A stretch of 64,000 nt of DNA, taken from Cenococcum geophilum 1.58. Its lineage: Eukaryota; Ascomycota; Dothideomycetes; Gloniales; Gloniaceae. The translations under genes and the position numbers were made by a program. Below, in pieces: positions 38,171-48,734 of the stretch (the first letter of the stretch is position 1; each line of letters opens with the position of its first letter). Below the pieces are notes generated by a model. The model did not search any database. It saw only the letters and a program-made list of their open reading frames with translations, and was not told the origin of the DNA. Location: positions 277,514 through 341,513 of the forward strand of contig KV748275.1 in assembly GCA_001692895.1 (NCBI GenBank), in the 5' to 3' direction.

Positions 38171-38361
38171 TAATAGACGCAACTTAGTATCTCCTAGTAC
38201 TCAGTAACACTTCTATTACTAGTTTTCCGCAAATCTAAGATAGCACAGTATTGCCGGGATCCATTCCATATAAGCGCATATAGCACCCCTATACGAGACT
38301 GTCTCTTCTATTTAAAAACCTAGCTGCTTTATAGTTAACTGTGTATTTAACTACTAATTAG

Positions 38362-38547
38362 TATTAGAAACACAGGGTGACTCACTAATAATGACTACTC
38401 AAGTAGGGTTATAGTGATGTTGGTTAATTCTTATTAATAGGAATAAGGAAAGGGGTGAGGAACTTAAGGTTCCTCACTACGCTAGGGCCACGTCAATACG
38501 TGACGGCAATATGCTTTATACGACGGCAACTTGCCTCATTCCCGACA
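38362..38547 (-). repeat. Copia-I 5' LTR (right)
   Basis: 186 bp, gap-free match to the left LTR with transitions; TG to TA at its outer start. ATAAT follows. Confidence 0.92.
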
Positions 38548-38552
38548 ATAAT

Positions 38553-40220
38553 AAACCCTAAGGAGTAAGGTCTCCGTTAGCTGGTTAGATAATTCTATAA
38601 GTAGTAACCAGCTATATTAAACTAGAGAGATACTACTCTTCGGCCGCCTATAGTTTCTTAGCTAAATAAGTTAGTAAGTGCTCATTAAATAACCTAAGAG
38701 ACGGACCCTAAGCTAGAGAACCTTACTAGTTAACTCCAGAAGCTTAATCTTAGGATAGTTAAATTAGTAAGCGTTATATCTTTAATGCTATTCCTTAATA
38801 GGATTCGCTAAGACCTAATATAGTATATATAGCTCCTAAATAAGGCGTTAATACGTTAAGAATAAGCAGGTCTATAACTGGTAATAAATAATAACAGACT
38901 GCTACCGTCCTATAAGGGGGCGCTATAAAAGCGATATAAGCTAGGCCTAGGAAGGTATAGAGGACTAGGAAACTTTAGTACATACTAGGTATAAGCTAAG
39001 ACGTATTATAGATATAGAGGCCCTTATTATTTTATTAACTAATACCCAAAGCTCTAAAAACTAGTTAGCTAGGGGTTCCTATATATAAATAAGAATAACC
39101 AAATCTATACTAGAACATATTAGCGCCTAGAAAATCCACTCCCGTATTTACCGAGTAGTAATTAAATTTAGTTCCTTAAAGACTAGCTAAGGTAGAACGC
39201 GAATATTAATCCTAATGCGATGGTAATAGGCATCTAATTAAATACGTCCTTAGTAGAGCTTATAGAAAGCAATAGCGCTAAAAGTAAAGAAGAGCTTGGC
39301 GAGTCCTAGGAAGATATATACTAAGTAAAGTCGGTATATATTAATTTAGTAGGAGTAGTAACCTAGTTATAGCCTATAATATAGTTATACAATCTTAGGA
39401 AGTTGAGAGGAGACATTAGGGTAATAAAACTACCTTTAAAACCAACTGGTTTGTAACTGGTAATAGTTTAAAATATATAACTAGGAGAACATATCTAAAT
39501 CACACTATAACTATAGCGGCAGGCCCTCTAATTACTAGTAAATAATAAGGAGACTAATAAAATAGACTATACTAAATAGCTAAAAAGAGAAGTAAAGTAA
39601 GGAATAGAAGTAACCGTAACTATTAAAGCACCGCGACTAAAGCTGGTTAGGATAATAGATATACTAAAAGGGAACATCCTAAGCCCAACTATAATGGCGG
39701 ATAAGATCTTATTAAAAACTATTAAAGTTACTATTAGTAACTGCCTTATATATATACCTAAAGTTATAAGGTTATTCTTTAAGCCTCTTCCGCTACCTTT
39801 TATAAAGCCTTACTAACAAAAGTAAGAGGGCGTTAAGGTATCTATATTATCGGCGTACCTAACGTTTTATGCTAATTAAGCTAGCCTAATAACTATAGAG
39901 GTAGACTAGATTAAACGGAAAGTAAAATTTACCTAGTTCTAATAATAATGTTTAAAGGTAGATATATAAATAGGAGACAAAAGGGTTAAGTGCTTAATTA
40001 ACTCTGGAGCGGAGCTTAACCTTATTAAGGAAAGTATAGCTCTATAATATAGCTTGCTAATATTAAGTCTGCCCCTATAGTTATAGGGCGTATATCTAAC
40101 GTCTATAAATAAGACTTAGTTTAAGTTTATTAGATTAGTATATATAGCCCCTATAGTTATAGGGGACGTCTTAATATCTACGACTTTTATTATAGTGGGA
40201 GAAATTTTATATAAGGTAAT
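38553..40220 (+). pseudogene. gag-pro: Element J gag C-terminus and aspartic protease
   Basis: The gag frame of the 31458 piece resumes here. The protease reads CLINSGAELNLI (39991-40026): the catalytic D-S-G is now N-S-G by GAC to AAC, and the rest of the motif fits retroviral-type proteases. The protease lies one base back from the gag frame, after correcting for the inserted Copia-I, which fits a -1 shift but could be an indel. Copia-K cuts the sequence at GTAAT (40216-40220), so RT and beyond are absent. I found no zinc knuckle. Confidence 0.7.
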
Positions 40221-40455
40221 TGTTGGTTACATAAGGTGATATTACGTAGCTACGGTTTGTAGATAGTATAATAATAATTATTGTTCTCTATATAAGGGAG
40301 GGCGAGGAACTTAAGGCTCCTCGCTACGCTACTACCGCGGCAATACATAACGGCAACTTACCGCATATAACGGCAACTTGCCACCTATAACGGCAACTTG
40401 CCACCTATAATAGCAATTTACCTTATATAGTAACCACTTACCTTTATTCCCAACA
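40221..40455 (-). repeat. Copia-K 3' LTR with internal 20-22-bp tandem repeats
   Basis: Starts TGTTGGTTACAT and ends TTCCCAACA. Within it, TATAACGGCAACTTGCCACC-type units recur about four or five times (40338-40440). The Copia-I LTR has only one or two such units, so expansion is specific to this copy. Confidence 0.8.
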
Positions 40456-40636
40456 CTAGCAACTCTTCTTTTATAGTTGCCATCTATATATATATATACC
40501 GCTTAACTAGCGTAACAAATATTAATCCTCCTTACTTACTATTACCATTATAATATAAGTCTCGCTATCCCAAAATTTGCCTCTTAGCACGTAGTGCTTT
40601 CTTACTTAAGAGTTGTAAGTAAATATCTTATTTGGA

Positions 40637-40710
40637 GGGCCGCTAAGGCGCTAATAGTAAGCGAGCTAATAGCGATTTTCTATCCTAGGAATAGAAAATC
40701 CTAATTAGCT
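40637..40710 (-). other. 3'-region hairpin cassette (copy in Copia-K)
   Basis: Arms GATTTTCTAT (40674-40683) and ATAGAAAATC (40691-40700). Relative to the Copia-E copy both arms changed together (CC to CT on one side, GG to AG on the other), so pairing is kept. RIP on both strands could also do this. Confidence 0.75.
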
Positions 40711-40879
40711 AGGTTAAGTTAGGGTCTATAAAATATTATACTCCCCCATTTAAAAAAGTCTTAGCAAGAGAATCTAACCAATTAAATAACTTTAACCGCC
40801 AGTTAAGGTTCCTAGATATCTTAAGACCTTATATAACTAAGAAATTTCTAGGGACTCCCTTTTAACCTAACCTTTAACT

Positions 40880-41548
40880 TATATANGTAGAGTATTTATA
40901 TTAATAAACGTCTCTAGTGCCTTATTTAGGTTCGCCTTTATTATCGCATCTACTAGGTTATCTTAGCCATTAATCTATTAAATTTTAAAGAGTTCTTAAC
41001 GCTTATAGGATTGCTAAAGTGCCATAATATTAATTATAAGGCGCTTCTCCTTTATAGTACTAAGCTTAACTAAATACTTATAGAGGGAATATAAGTCGGT
41101 GTATACAATTATAGGGATAACAGGAAGTTTAAGTTGATTTATAATTATCTTTAGGGTAGTTCTAATTGCAATTACTATATTAACTCCGCCAACTATTTTA
41201 TATATCTTTAACGCTAAAACACTTCGGGTAATATGCTTGCTCTTAGTTAAGCTCTAATAAATAAGGTTACCATAAATTATAAAGTTATTCTCTCTAGTAA
41301 ATTTATTTGTAATAATAATCTTATATCCTAACTAAGAGCTAAAATCTTTATTATTTATAAATAATCCATTAATAAATATAAAGAGCTTAGCGGTAGGAAG
41401 ATTAATAGGCACATAAAGTAGTCCCCAATTAAAGTGGTTTATTTACTAGGAAAGACGTTTATTTAGGGCAAGAACGTTATTCTTAGTTAGTTCCTAGTGT
41501 TAAGTAGTAACAGAGAGATTAAATAAAGCCTTAGGTTAATAGATAGAA
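40880..41548 (-). pseudogene. pol: Copia-K RNase H and adjacent RT fragment
   Basis: Nearly the same sequence as 32860-33510 of Copia-I, including the KEKRLI and LVDAITK regions of copia RNase H. It is broken by TAA/TAG and truncated at the island border. Confidence 0.78.
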
Positions 41549-41885
41549 GCAACATTATCAGGATTTTTTTTTGGGCGCGTTGTTGCAGATTGCGGCAATT
41601 TGCTGTAAACTGTGCGATTTGCGTAGTCGTATATGGTCGTTAGCGATTCACGTAAACCGCGCGTTTTGTAACAAATTTACAGCTACTGCTAGTAAATTGC
41701 AGCAAAACGCTTAACTACCAAACTAATGCTAGCAAATTGCTACCCTATAAATAAATAGCGCGTAAACTATACGAGCTATATAAACTGTACGAACTATATA
41801 AACTATATAAACTGTACAAACTATATAAACCGTATAAACTATACTAACTATACAAACTGTACAAATTGTAATTATATAAAATTTT
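41549..41885. other. Island left border: T-run, AT-rich minisatellite
   Basis: Past ATTATCAGG, a run of nine or ten T (about 41561-41570) leads into unique sequence with repeated AAATTGCAGC/GCAATTTGCTG words in both orientations. An array of AACTATATA/AACTGTAC units of about 10-12 bp follows (41755-41880). CpA is present here, unlike the neighbouring RIP-hit elements. No gene is supported. Confidence 0.5.
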
Positions 41886-41891
41886 ATTATA

Positions 41892-42368
41892 CAGCGATGT
41901 GCACGACCAGCTTCCACCCCCCTCTGGAAAAATATTATTTCGCTTCGGTACGCGGGCTCGCCAAATCGCCACCAACTGTACAGAGTAATTGTAGCGAACG
42001 CATGTGCCTGCACGCAAGGACCTTTTTAATGGTTGCCCTGGAGAATCGCCTTGGTTGCCAGGAGAACTAAAATGAGGACGCACGCGCCCTCCCATCCCCC
42101 TTAACTGCGTACCCCCGCTGTGGCCGCCAAAACGCGAATACAAAGCTGTTCCTGCAATTGCTGATGAAATTTGGTGATATTGTATGGGTGGAAACCTTAC
42201 GATATTTAACAAAGATCACGACACTGTGGAGGATCGCGAAGTCTGCCAGAAGTAAAGTTCTTGCAGCCAAGCATGGGCGTTCGCTACGATTTCTAGCGCG
42301 AGCCCGCGTACCGAAGCGAAATAATATTTTTTCCAGAGGGGGGTGGAAGCTGGTCGTGCACATCGCTG
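41892..42368 (+). mobile_element. MITE-1, Tc1/mariner-type, TA target
   Basis: 477 bp with long inverted repeats: CAGCGATGTGCACGACCAGC at the left, its reverse complement at the right, about 70 bp in all. TA flanks both sides (41890-41891 and 42369-42370). It carries no transposase. The internal sequence matches MITE-2 in the opposite orientation. CAGTG-type ends and the TA target suit a Tc1/mariner parent. Confidence 0.88.
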
Positions 42369-42494
42369 TATATTATATAATAACTAAATTATCACATATT
42401 TCCTATAGTAATTCTAGAATGCTATAATATACTTTTAAAACAATATATTTAATATTTTTAATATCATACTATATAATAAATAATAAAGCTATCT

Positions 42495-42780
42495 AACTAT
42501 CTACCTACCTGACCTGCCTTGCCTACCTGCCTGCCTGCCTACTTACCTACCTGCCTACCTGCCCTGCCTACTTACCTACCTACCCTGCCTACCTACCTGC
42601 CTGCCTACCTACCTGCCTGCCTACTTGCCTGCCTACCTGCCTACCTACCTACCTCCTACCTGCCTGCCTGCCTGCCTACCTACCTATCTGTCTATCCGGT
42701 CCGTCTATTACCTACCCGTCTATATCTACCTGTCTGTGCCTACCTGTCTGTGCCCTACCTATCTGTGCCTACCTGTCTAT
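42495..42780 (+). repeat. CTAC/CTGC tetranucleotide microsatellite
   Basis: Interspersed CTAC, CTGC and CTTAC units, degrading into CTGTCTGTGCCTACC units. It gives long open frames in all three phases (Leu-Pro-Thr-Tyr-Ala repeats) that are an artefact of the repeat. Confidence 0.93.
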
Positions 42781-42844
42781 ATCACCTTGATTCGATCGAT
42801 TAATCGAATCGTTTATCGTGTTCCGCTGGCTGGTCGTTTGAACG

Positions 42845-43182
42845 GTGTTGTCGTGTGGCTCTGGCGACGGTCGTTGTGGCGATGACGAACGGTCGTGTGG
42901 CTCTGACGGTCGTCTAGCTCTGGCGACGGGGATCTCTGGCTCCGGCGACGGCCGTCTAGCTCTGACGACGGTCGTCCAGCTCTGAACGACCGGTCGTCAC
43001 AGCTCTGGCGGACGGTCATCTGGCTCCGGCGCACGGTCGTTCTAGGCTCTGGACGATGGTTATCTGGCTCTCGGCGACGGTCGTCTAGCTCTGACGACGG
43101 TCGTCTGGCTCTGACGGTCGTCTAGCTCTGGCGACGGTCATCTGGCTCCGGCGACGGTCGTCTAGCTCCGGCGACGGTCGTC
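42845..43182 (+). repeat. GC-rich ~20-bp minisatellite, first block
   Basis: Units such as CTCTGACGACGGTCGTCTGG and CTCCGGCGACGGTCGTCTAG. Each contains the palindromic core GACGACGGTCGTC or GCGACGGTCG, able to form small hairpins. MITE-2 is inserted in this array, which resumes at 43667. Confidence 0.92.
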
Positions 43183-43184
43183 TA

Positions 43185-43664
43185 CAGTGATGTGCATGAC
43201 CAGCTTCACCCCTTGAAAAAAAATATATTTCGCTACAGTACGCGGGCCCGCTAAATCGCCACCAACTATACATAGTAATTGTAGCGAAGCTGTATGCTTG
43301 GCTGCAAGAACATGCTGACAGCGATCGGCCTTTCTCCGCAGTGTCGCGATCTTTTTCGAATATCGTGAGGTTTCCACCCGTACGATATTGCCAAATTCCA
43401 TCGACCTCTCTGCAGAGACAGCGTTGTACTCGCGTTTTGGCGGCCACGACGGGAGGGTGGTTAACGGGGAGAGGAAGAAGCGTACGTCTTCAATTTGGTT
43501 CTCCTGGCCAACCAAGGCGATTCTCCATGGCAACTAAAAAGGTCCTTGCGTGTAGCCACAGCCGTTCGCTACAATTTCTTGCGAGATTGGATGCGCGTAC
43601 CGAATTTGAAATCTCGCAGCGCTCGCCAAAGGAGGGGGGGTGAAGCTGGTCATGCACATCACTG
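43185..43664 (-). mobile_element. MITE-2, same family as MITE-1, inserted in the minisatellite
   Basis: 480 bp with inverted ends CAGTGATGTGCATGACCAGC. TA flanks at 43183-43184 and 43665-43666. The array unit is cut exactly at its internal TA (GTCGTC-TA then TA-GCTCC), so the insertion is a clean TA duplication. It has no transposase. Confidence 0.9.
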
Positions 43665-43666
43665 TA

Positions 43667-43790
43667 GCTCCGGCGACGGTCGTCTAGCTCCGGCGACGGT
43701 CGTCTAGCTCTGACGACGGTCGTCTGGCTCTGACGGTCGTCTAGCTCTAGCGACGGTCGTCTGGCTCCGGTGACGGTCGTCTGCTGGCTG
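43667..43790 (+). repeat. GC-rich minisatellite, second block
   Basis: Continuation of the array at 42845-43182 beyond MITE-2, with the same GACGGTCGTC core. Confidence 0.9.
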
Positions 43791-45690
43791 TCGTTCTGGT
43801 GTCTTCTTCTCGGATGGTAACCGTCCAGGCGCGGACGGTCGGGGGCGCCAGACCCGAAACGGCCTAGCACACGCGAGGTCTTGGCGCCCCAGATAACTTC
43901 ACTCTCAATTAAGCTCTTTAATCTCAAACACCTTAACGCTCAATTAATAAGCAAAAATTAAGTAAGCTAGAGCTCTATATTAGCTATATACGTTATATAC
44001 TAACTTATATACTAGATTTCCAATCCACCAGCTCTTCCAGAGCTTCAAAAATGCCTCCCAAGTAAGTAGTTTTGAGGTTATGTGATTTTCATATATTTTC
44101 AGAAAAAAAAGTCCTTTAGAACTATATTTTCAAATTTATAGAAATTTCTTTTTTCCTTTCTTAGTTTTATATTATATTGCTTACTAGTTTCTCAATTATT
44201 CTGACATATTAGCTTTAAATTAATGACTTCAATTTTTTTGGGAAATTTTTTCTCGGTTTTTTACTATAGCGATAACTTAATTATCGGATTTTCCGATATC
44301 TTAGGCTTTCTTTCTCGCTGGGAAGAATTATTTTATATGCAGCCTCTTGCTTAATGGACTTATAGTTTTTCCTATTTTCTTTTATTTTTTCTTATTTTTT
44401 CCGAGAATTATTTTAAATTTTGGGTATTAGATCTGCCAGTGCTGCTGCCGTCCTTACTACTAAAAAGGCAGTATATTAGAAAAGATGGTTATCCGGAAAG
44501 CCGTTAAAGGTATATATTTTTCTTGGTAGTTCTAAGAATATACTAATTCTATCTAGGAAGAATAAAACAAAGACCTTAAGGAGAAATTAAGGTAAGAAAT
44601 ATTCTATTTTTTCTCGGTTTTTCTAATATTTTAGGGCTAGTTTCTGGGGGCACAAAGACGCAGATCTTAGGTGCTATACCTATCGCATCTAAAATGCCAT
44701 ATAATTTTACTATTTTTCTGATAAATAAAACCAATTTAACATTTTTTTAGAAAATGCCTGCTAACGGTGAGATTAATGGCACTAAGGAGGTTAAGAAACT
44801 TCCTTATGGCTATAATTACGAAGTATATTATCAAAAATTCCGATATTAGTAATTTAATTTCTTACTTTACCTAGGAATTAATTCTGGAGCTATGGTATAT
44901 AAAGAAGGGTCTTTAGGATATAAGAAATCTAGTTTATTTCTTATATATTTTAATAAAACTAACTTTTTTTAGGGTAATTCCGACTTAAACAAAAATAAAA
45001 AAATGCCTAAGGCATTTGGGAGACATAGATCTTGCCTACTTTCCTTTTTTAAGATTCTTTTTAGTACTTTCTCCGTTAAAAAGGTATTTAATTCTTATTT
45101 TTTCCGACACATTCTTTTATAAGTAAAATTAGCTAATTTCTTAGATTTTCCATTAAGATGCTTAATATTAATGGTGCGCGCGTGGCTGTATTAAAGAAGG
45201 TTTCTAAAATTAAATCTAGAGGTGGTCTTTAACTAGGTACGTAAAATAGCTTCTTTTTCTTAGAATTTACTAATAAATCTTGCTAGCTCCTTATGAATTT
45301 CCAGAAGATTCTAATTCTAATTAGTAGCCGGATATTTCTATATTTTTGGCTTAAATTCTTAGATATACCAAGATTATAGGGGTTTTTTGTCTTTTTTATT
45401 TAGTTATAATTTGTCTTAGTTTATTTAAGGAGGATTTCTCGGATTTTCTAAGATTCCTAGAGGATTTTCCTATATAATCTGTAAAATCGGGGTTCTTTCC
45501 CTAGCGTGGTGGTTATCGAAAATTTTAATACCCCCTTTTATTTTCTTGGATATTCTGACAAACCTCTGTTTAATAGCACTTATATAGTGCCTAAGTAGTC
45601 TCCTTAAATTTAGAGAATTACTTAACTAAAAGTTTTAAATTTCTTTAACTATATTTTATTTATATAAAGCTATATTAAATTAATAAACTA
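43791..45690 (+). other. Unassigned region with intron-like signals, possible gene relic
   Basis: No product is recognised. ATGCCTCCCAA (44051) is followed at once by GTAAGT and, about 40 bp on, TTTTCAG. Another intron-like span, 44591-44633, runs from GTAAGA through CTAAT to TTTAG; a third may be 44510-44556 (GTATAT, ACTAAT, TAG). Between them lies an open piece reading SASAAAVLTTKKAVY then KRWLSGKPLK. Other short ATG-led pieces begin at 44755 (MPANGEINGTKEVKKLPYGY) and 45158 (MLNINGARVAVLKKVSKIKS). The words TTTCTCGGTTTTT and TTTCCGA recur. It could be a degenerate intron-rich gene or a captured gene copy. It is unlike the LTR elements around it. Confidence 0.3.
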
Positions 45691-46379
45691 TAAATAGAAT
45701 AGGAATATAAAATTTAGACTAAAACACTATTTATAGGACCCTAAGAATAGAACCTTAATAGAAACTACTAGAAATTACCTTTATTTATAAAGAACCTCTT
45801 TAAGATAAAAATACCTGCCTTAATTATAAAAGTCTAAATATAAAACCAATAGAGACTTTTTAGCTTTTTAGACTAATACTTTTATACCTAGCTAGCTAAG
45901 CCCTAAATTTCTAATAAAGACTAATACTAGACCTCTTTTAATAAAGCTTACTTAGACCATAGCTGCGTATAATATACTAGTTTTACTATGTATATAGACG
46001 TAAAGACTTATAGCTACTACTTAGCTATTAACTAAGGCCTTATTAAATTAAGGTTAAGCTAAGTAGTAAAAGCTAGAAGCTTCTTTAAACTAAACTATAA
46101 CTCTATAAGAACGGGCTATAGTACCCTAGTATAATCTATAACTCCTATATCTCCTACTATATAGCCTACCGTAATCTCGTAACTAGTTATATTAAGCTAG
46201 TCCTACTACGGGTCCTAGTAATATACTTAGCCTATATATAAGCAGCCCCCTATAAATAAGACCTTAGTAATTAAAAAGCTTACTTTTTATATAAGCTAGG
46301 AAGACTACTCTATAAAGGACTACTTAATAGCAGTAAAGATAATAGGTTTTATTAATTTAGAGAATAGTATTAAAATTAG
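45691..46379 (+). pseudogene. gag: Gypsy-A-related gag relic, interrupted by Copia-F
   Basis: Similar to 880-1500 of Gypsy-A: the run NARLNYKSLNMKTTETF has a counterpart at about 45815-45860, and the zinc-knuckle region at about 46280-46330 reads with every knuckle Cys lost. Indels as well as transitions are present, so this is older than the others. It ends at ATTAG (46375-46379), where the Copia-F LTR starts. It is the outermost layer of the nest. Confidence 0.7.
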
Positions 46380-46604
46380 TGTTTATTAACTTAATATAAG
46401 TAGTAGTTATATCTAGGGGCACGAAATACGCTATAGTATCGTATGCTCTTTTAGATAGTGGTAACTATTAATTCTATAAAGGTAGACTACGTAGTCTATA
46501 TACTAACGCGCCTCCCCCCTAATTAGTTAGTACTTTATAAATAAGTAGTTAATGCACTAAACGCGTAGTTACGCGTTTAGTATACTACGTGCTATAATTA
46601 TATA
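46380..46604 (-). repeat. Copia-F 3' LTR
   Basis: On the - strand it aligns with the Copia-E LTR, from TATATAATTATAGCACG to GTTAATAAACA, about 225 bp with small deletions. Two ACGCGT-type motifs remain (46560-46577). Confidence 0.85.
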
Positions 46605-46869
46605 CTAGCGGCACTTAAAAATAGACCCACTTATATATAGCCCCCGTAATTGCTTAAATAGAACTATAGAATATAAAAGAAATATATAGGAAATCCCTCC
46701 TAAGGTGCCTTCTNGGCTNCCTTCTAAGCNGTGCTTTAAGCTAGCTATAAGTCCTATTNACAGTCCGCAAAATAAACCATACGGCCTTTTAATAGGCCGT
46801 AAATAAACTACAAGTGCTCTATTAGTCTCGTTCNACCTATTTTATAACCTTTAGATTAAGCTTATTTAT
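46605..46869 (-). other. Copia-F 3' untranslated region
   Basis: Aligns with 62470-62680 and 62243-62300 of Copia-E, but lacks the roughly 200-bp segment that in E carries the hairpin cassette. N bases lie at 46714-46833. Confidence 0.65.
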
Positions 46870-47215
46870 ATTAATTAGGGTCTTTAAAGCTTAACATAGT
46901 TTTGCCTTAGTTATAGCATCTACTAGGTTATCTTTACTGCTAGTCCATTTAACCTCTATAATCTTANGTTGTTTATAGGCCTAATATAAGCATATTAGGT
47001 TAACTATAAGCCTTTTNTCTTATATTATACCTAATTTAACTAGGCAGTTATAGAGGGACTTTAAATTAATATATAAGACTAGGGGTAACTGCTCCAATTA
47101 TAGAATCTTCTAGATTATTAATTTAATTGCGGCTGCTATATTAGAGCTATAAGCTAGTATATATAGTTTATAAGCTAGTATACTGCAGGTTACTTATTTA
47201 TATTTAATTAAAGAC
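46870..47215 (-). pseudogene. pol: Copia-F RNase H
   Basis: On the - strand, reads LYINLKSLYNCLVKLG and DNLVDAITKAKLCQALKTLI, close to the Copia-E RNase H. The catalytic Asp in the DSKSLYD region is Asn. It is cut at AAGAC by Copia-E. Confidence 0.85.
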
Positions 47216-47483
47216 TGTATAATTACAGCACCTGTTATACCAAACGCGTGCTTACGCGTTCGGTACACCAGGTACGCGTTTACGCGTTTAGTGCACCAAC
47301 CACTCGCTTACGCGTCTGGTGCACTTATGAAGCACTAACTAATTAGGGGGGAGGTGCATTAGTATATAGACCACGTAGTCTGCTTCATATAATTGACAGT
47401 TACCATCCAAACAAGCATACGATACTACATATATTTCGTGCCCGTGGATATAACTCACTCGTGCTATTAAGTTAGTACGAACA
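47216..47483 (+). repeat. Copia-E 5' LTR
   Basis: 268 bp, TG to CA. Gap-free match to 62680-62947. Confidence 0.94.
47244..47315 (+). promoter_or_regulatory. Array of five ACGCGT motifs in the Copia-E LTR
   Basis: ACGCGT at 47244, 47254, 47274, 47282 and 47310, interleaved with GGTACACC/GGTGCAC words. ACGCGT is the MluI cell-cycle box bound by MBF in yeasts. In the 3' LTR four of the five remain (one is ATGCGT). Regulation by MBF is inference only. Confidence 0.5.
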
Positions 47484-47863
47484 CTGATTAGTAAGCGCGC
47501 ACAGATTAGCAATCACTCGATACCTCCCCCCGAGCGATATATACGACAGCGACCACCCGTTTAGACTTCTAGTACGACCTACTAAAAGGTCGGAAGTTGG
47601 GGATTACGGACTTATCTCCAACTCTATATACTTATTTAAGTCTTAGTATAGTTTACTGGAAGTTATAGATACGAATATAGACCTATACGGAACCCTTATC
47701 CTTAACCCCCTCAAACCTTAAACCTCTTCGGACCTTTTGCGGAAAACCCCTACCCTCCTATAAACCATTACGGACCCATTAATTAATTTTACGGACTGTT
47801 ATAAGACCTCCCCCACCCGTTATAAGCTGCTACCACCCGCTACGCACCACACTACACTATAGT
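47484..47863 (+). other. Copia-E leader between LTR and gag
   Basis: 380 bp with no ORF. It starts CTGATTAGTAAGCGCGCACAG, where the primer-binding site should lie, but I could not match a tRNA with confidence. Confidence 0.5.
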
Positions 47864-48309
47864 ATGGCAGACATTAGTAAGCAAGTTAGTAAAGGTCAAA
47901 AGAAGTAGAAATAAGGAGTCAACGTTACGTCTATAAACGACGTTAACGACTATATTAGTTTCAAAATCCTTAAATACAAACACTTTAAGCTTATAAATAA
48001 CGACCTATAGAAGCAATACTAGGAATACTTTACGGACTTTACGGAAGCTATTCTTAAGGCCTATAACCCTATTACTATCCGTAAACTATAAACCCTTTTA
48101 TATAACTAAGGTATATAGGTTAAAAGAAATAAATAAGTTACTATTACACAGTCCTTATACAACATAATATACAAGAAGGACTAAACGGAATAGACTAAAG
48201 AGGAAATCCTAAACCAGTTCTAAGAAACTAAGGAACTCTTTACTTCTTCTAAACTTAATATAATTACTAGCCTTATACCTAACCCACTTAACCAAATTCA
48301 TCCCACAAA

Positions 48310-48734
48310 TGTAACGGAACCTTATAGCAAGAACTACAATAGGCTCGTTATTGGGCTAGGTGTGTAGGAAATGCAAGTACAAAAGTCAAGAACGTAATAA
48401 CAACTGGTGGAGTGGTTGCCCAACAGATTAACTCCAATTGTATTCTAAGAATTACTATAAAGAAGGAACTATCTAGGTAGGGACTAAGGGTCCTTAAATA
48501 TATAACCGTACTTCTATAAAATCCTTCTTATATATAATATACGTCTTATATATAAGGTACGTAAGTTCCTCTTATTCCTCTTATTTAATACGTAGCACAT
48601 TATATAACCTTAGTTACCATTCCTCGTTATATAGTTCTATCGGCTCTATTCTAGACCATGCCTAAATTAACTAACTAGCTTCTTCCGTCTCTTCTTTAAG
48701 TAGTTATAATATTATACTTAAAGCGTCCGTAACA
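48310..48734 (-). repeat. Gypsy-D 3' LTR (left)
   Basis: 425 bp; the - strand polypurine tract AAGAGGAGGGAGATGG lies just inside it. Confidence 0.93.

Larger units (their letters stand above)
32287..38547 (-). mobile_element. Copia-I: Ty1/copia retrotransposon, - strand, TSD ATAAT
   Basis: 6261 bp with 186-bp LTRs (32287-32472 and 38362-38547) starting TGTTGGAAACAC/TATTAGAAACAC and ending CCCGACA. ATAAT flanks it at 32282-32286 and 38548-38552. RNase H lies at the left and gag at the right, giving - orientation. It interrupts the gag of element J. Confidence 0.93.
31458..40220 (+). mobile_element. Element J: gag-protease part of a gypsy-like retrotransposon, + strand
   Basis: Two coding pieces (31458-32286 and 38553-40220) flank Copia-I and join across its ATAAT duplication. 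The right end is cut by Copia-K. No RT of this element is in the window, so it is a 5' fragment. Confidence 0.7.
40221..41548 (-). mobile_element. Copia-K: truncated Ty1/copia, - strand
   Basis: A 3' LTR (40221-40455), a 3' untranslated part with the hairpin cassette and an RNase H region are closely related to Copia-I. Similarity to Copia-I stops at about 41548 (AGATAGAAGC), where the GC-rich island starts. The rest of the element is not found beyond the island, so it was lost or moved. Confidence 0.82.

Noticed and set aside
42519..42885. Open frames of 86-94 codons in the CTAC/CTGC region
   Set aside because: They follow from a tetranucleotide repeat that lacks stop codons in any phase; no gene signal is present.
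41844..43927. Several open frames of 70-145 codons on both strands of the GC-rich island
   Set aside because: They overlap MITE inverted repeats and minisatellite and are low in stops because the DNA is GC-rich; none shows a domain.
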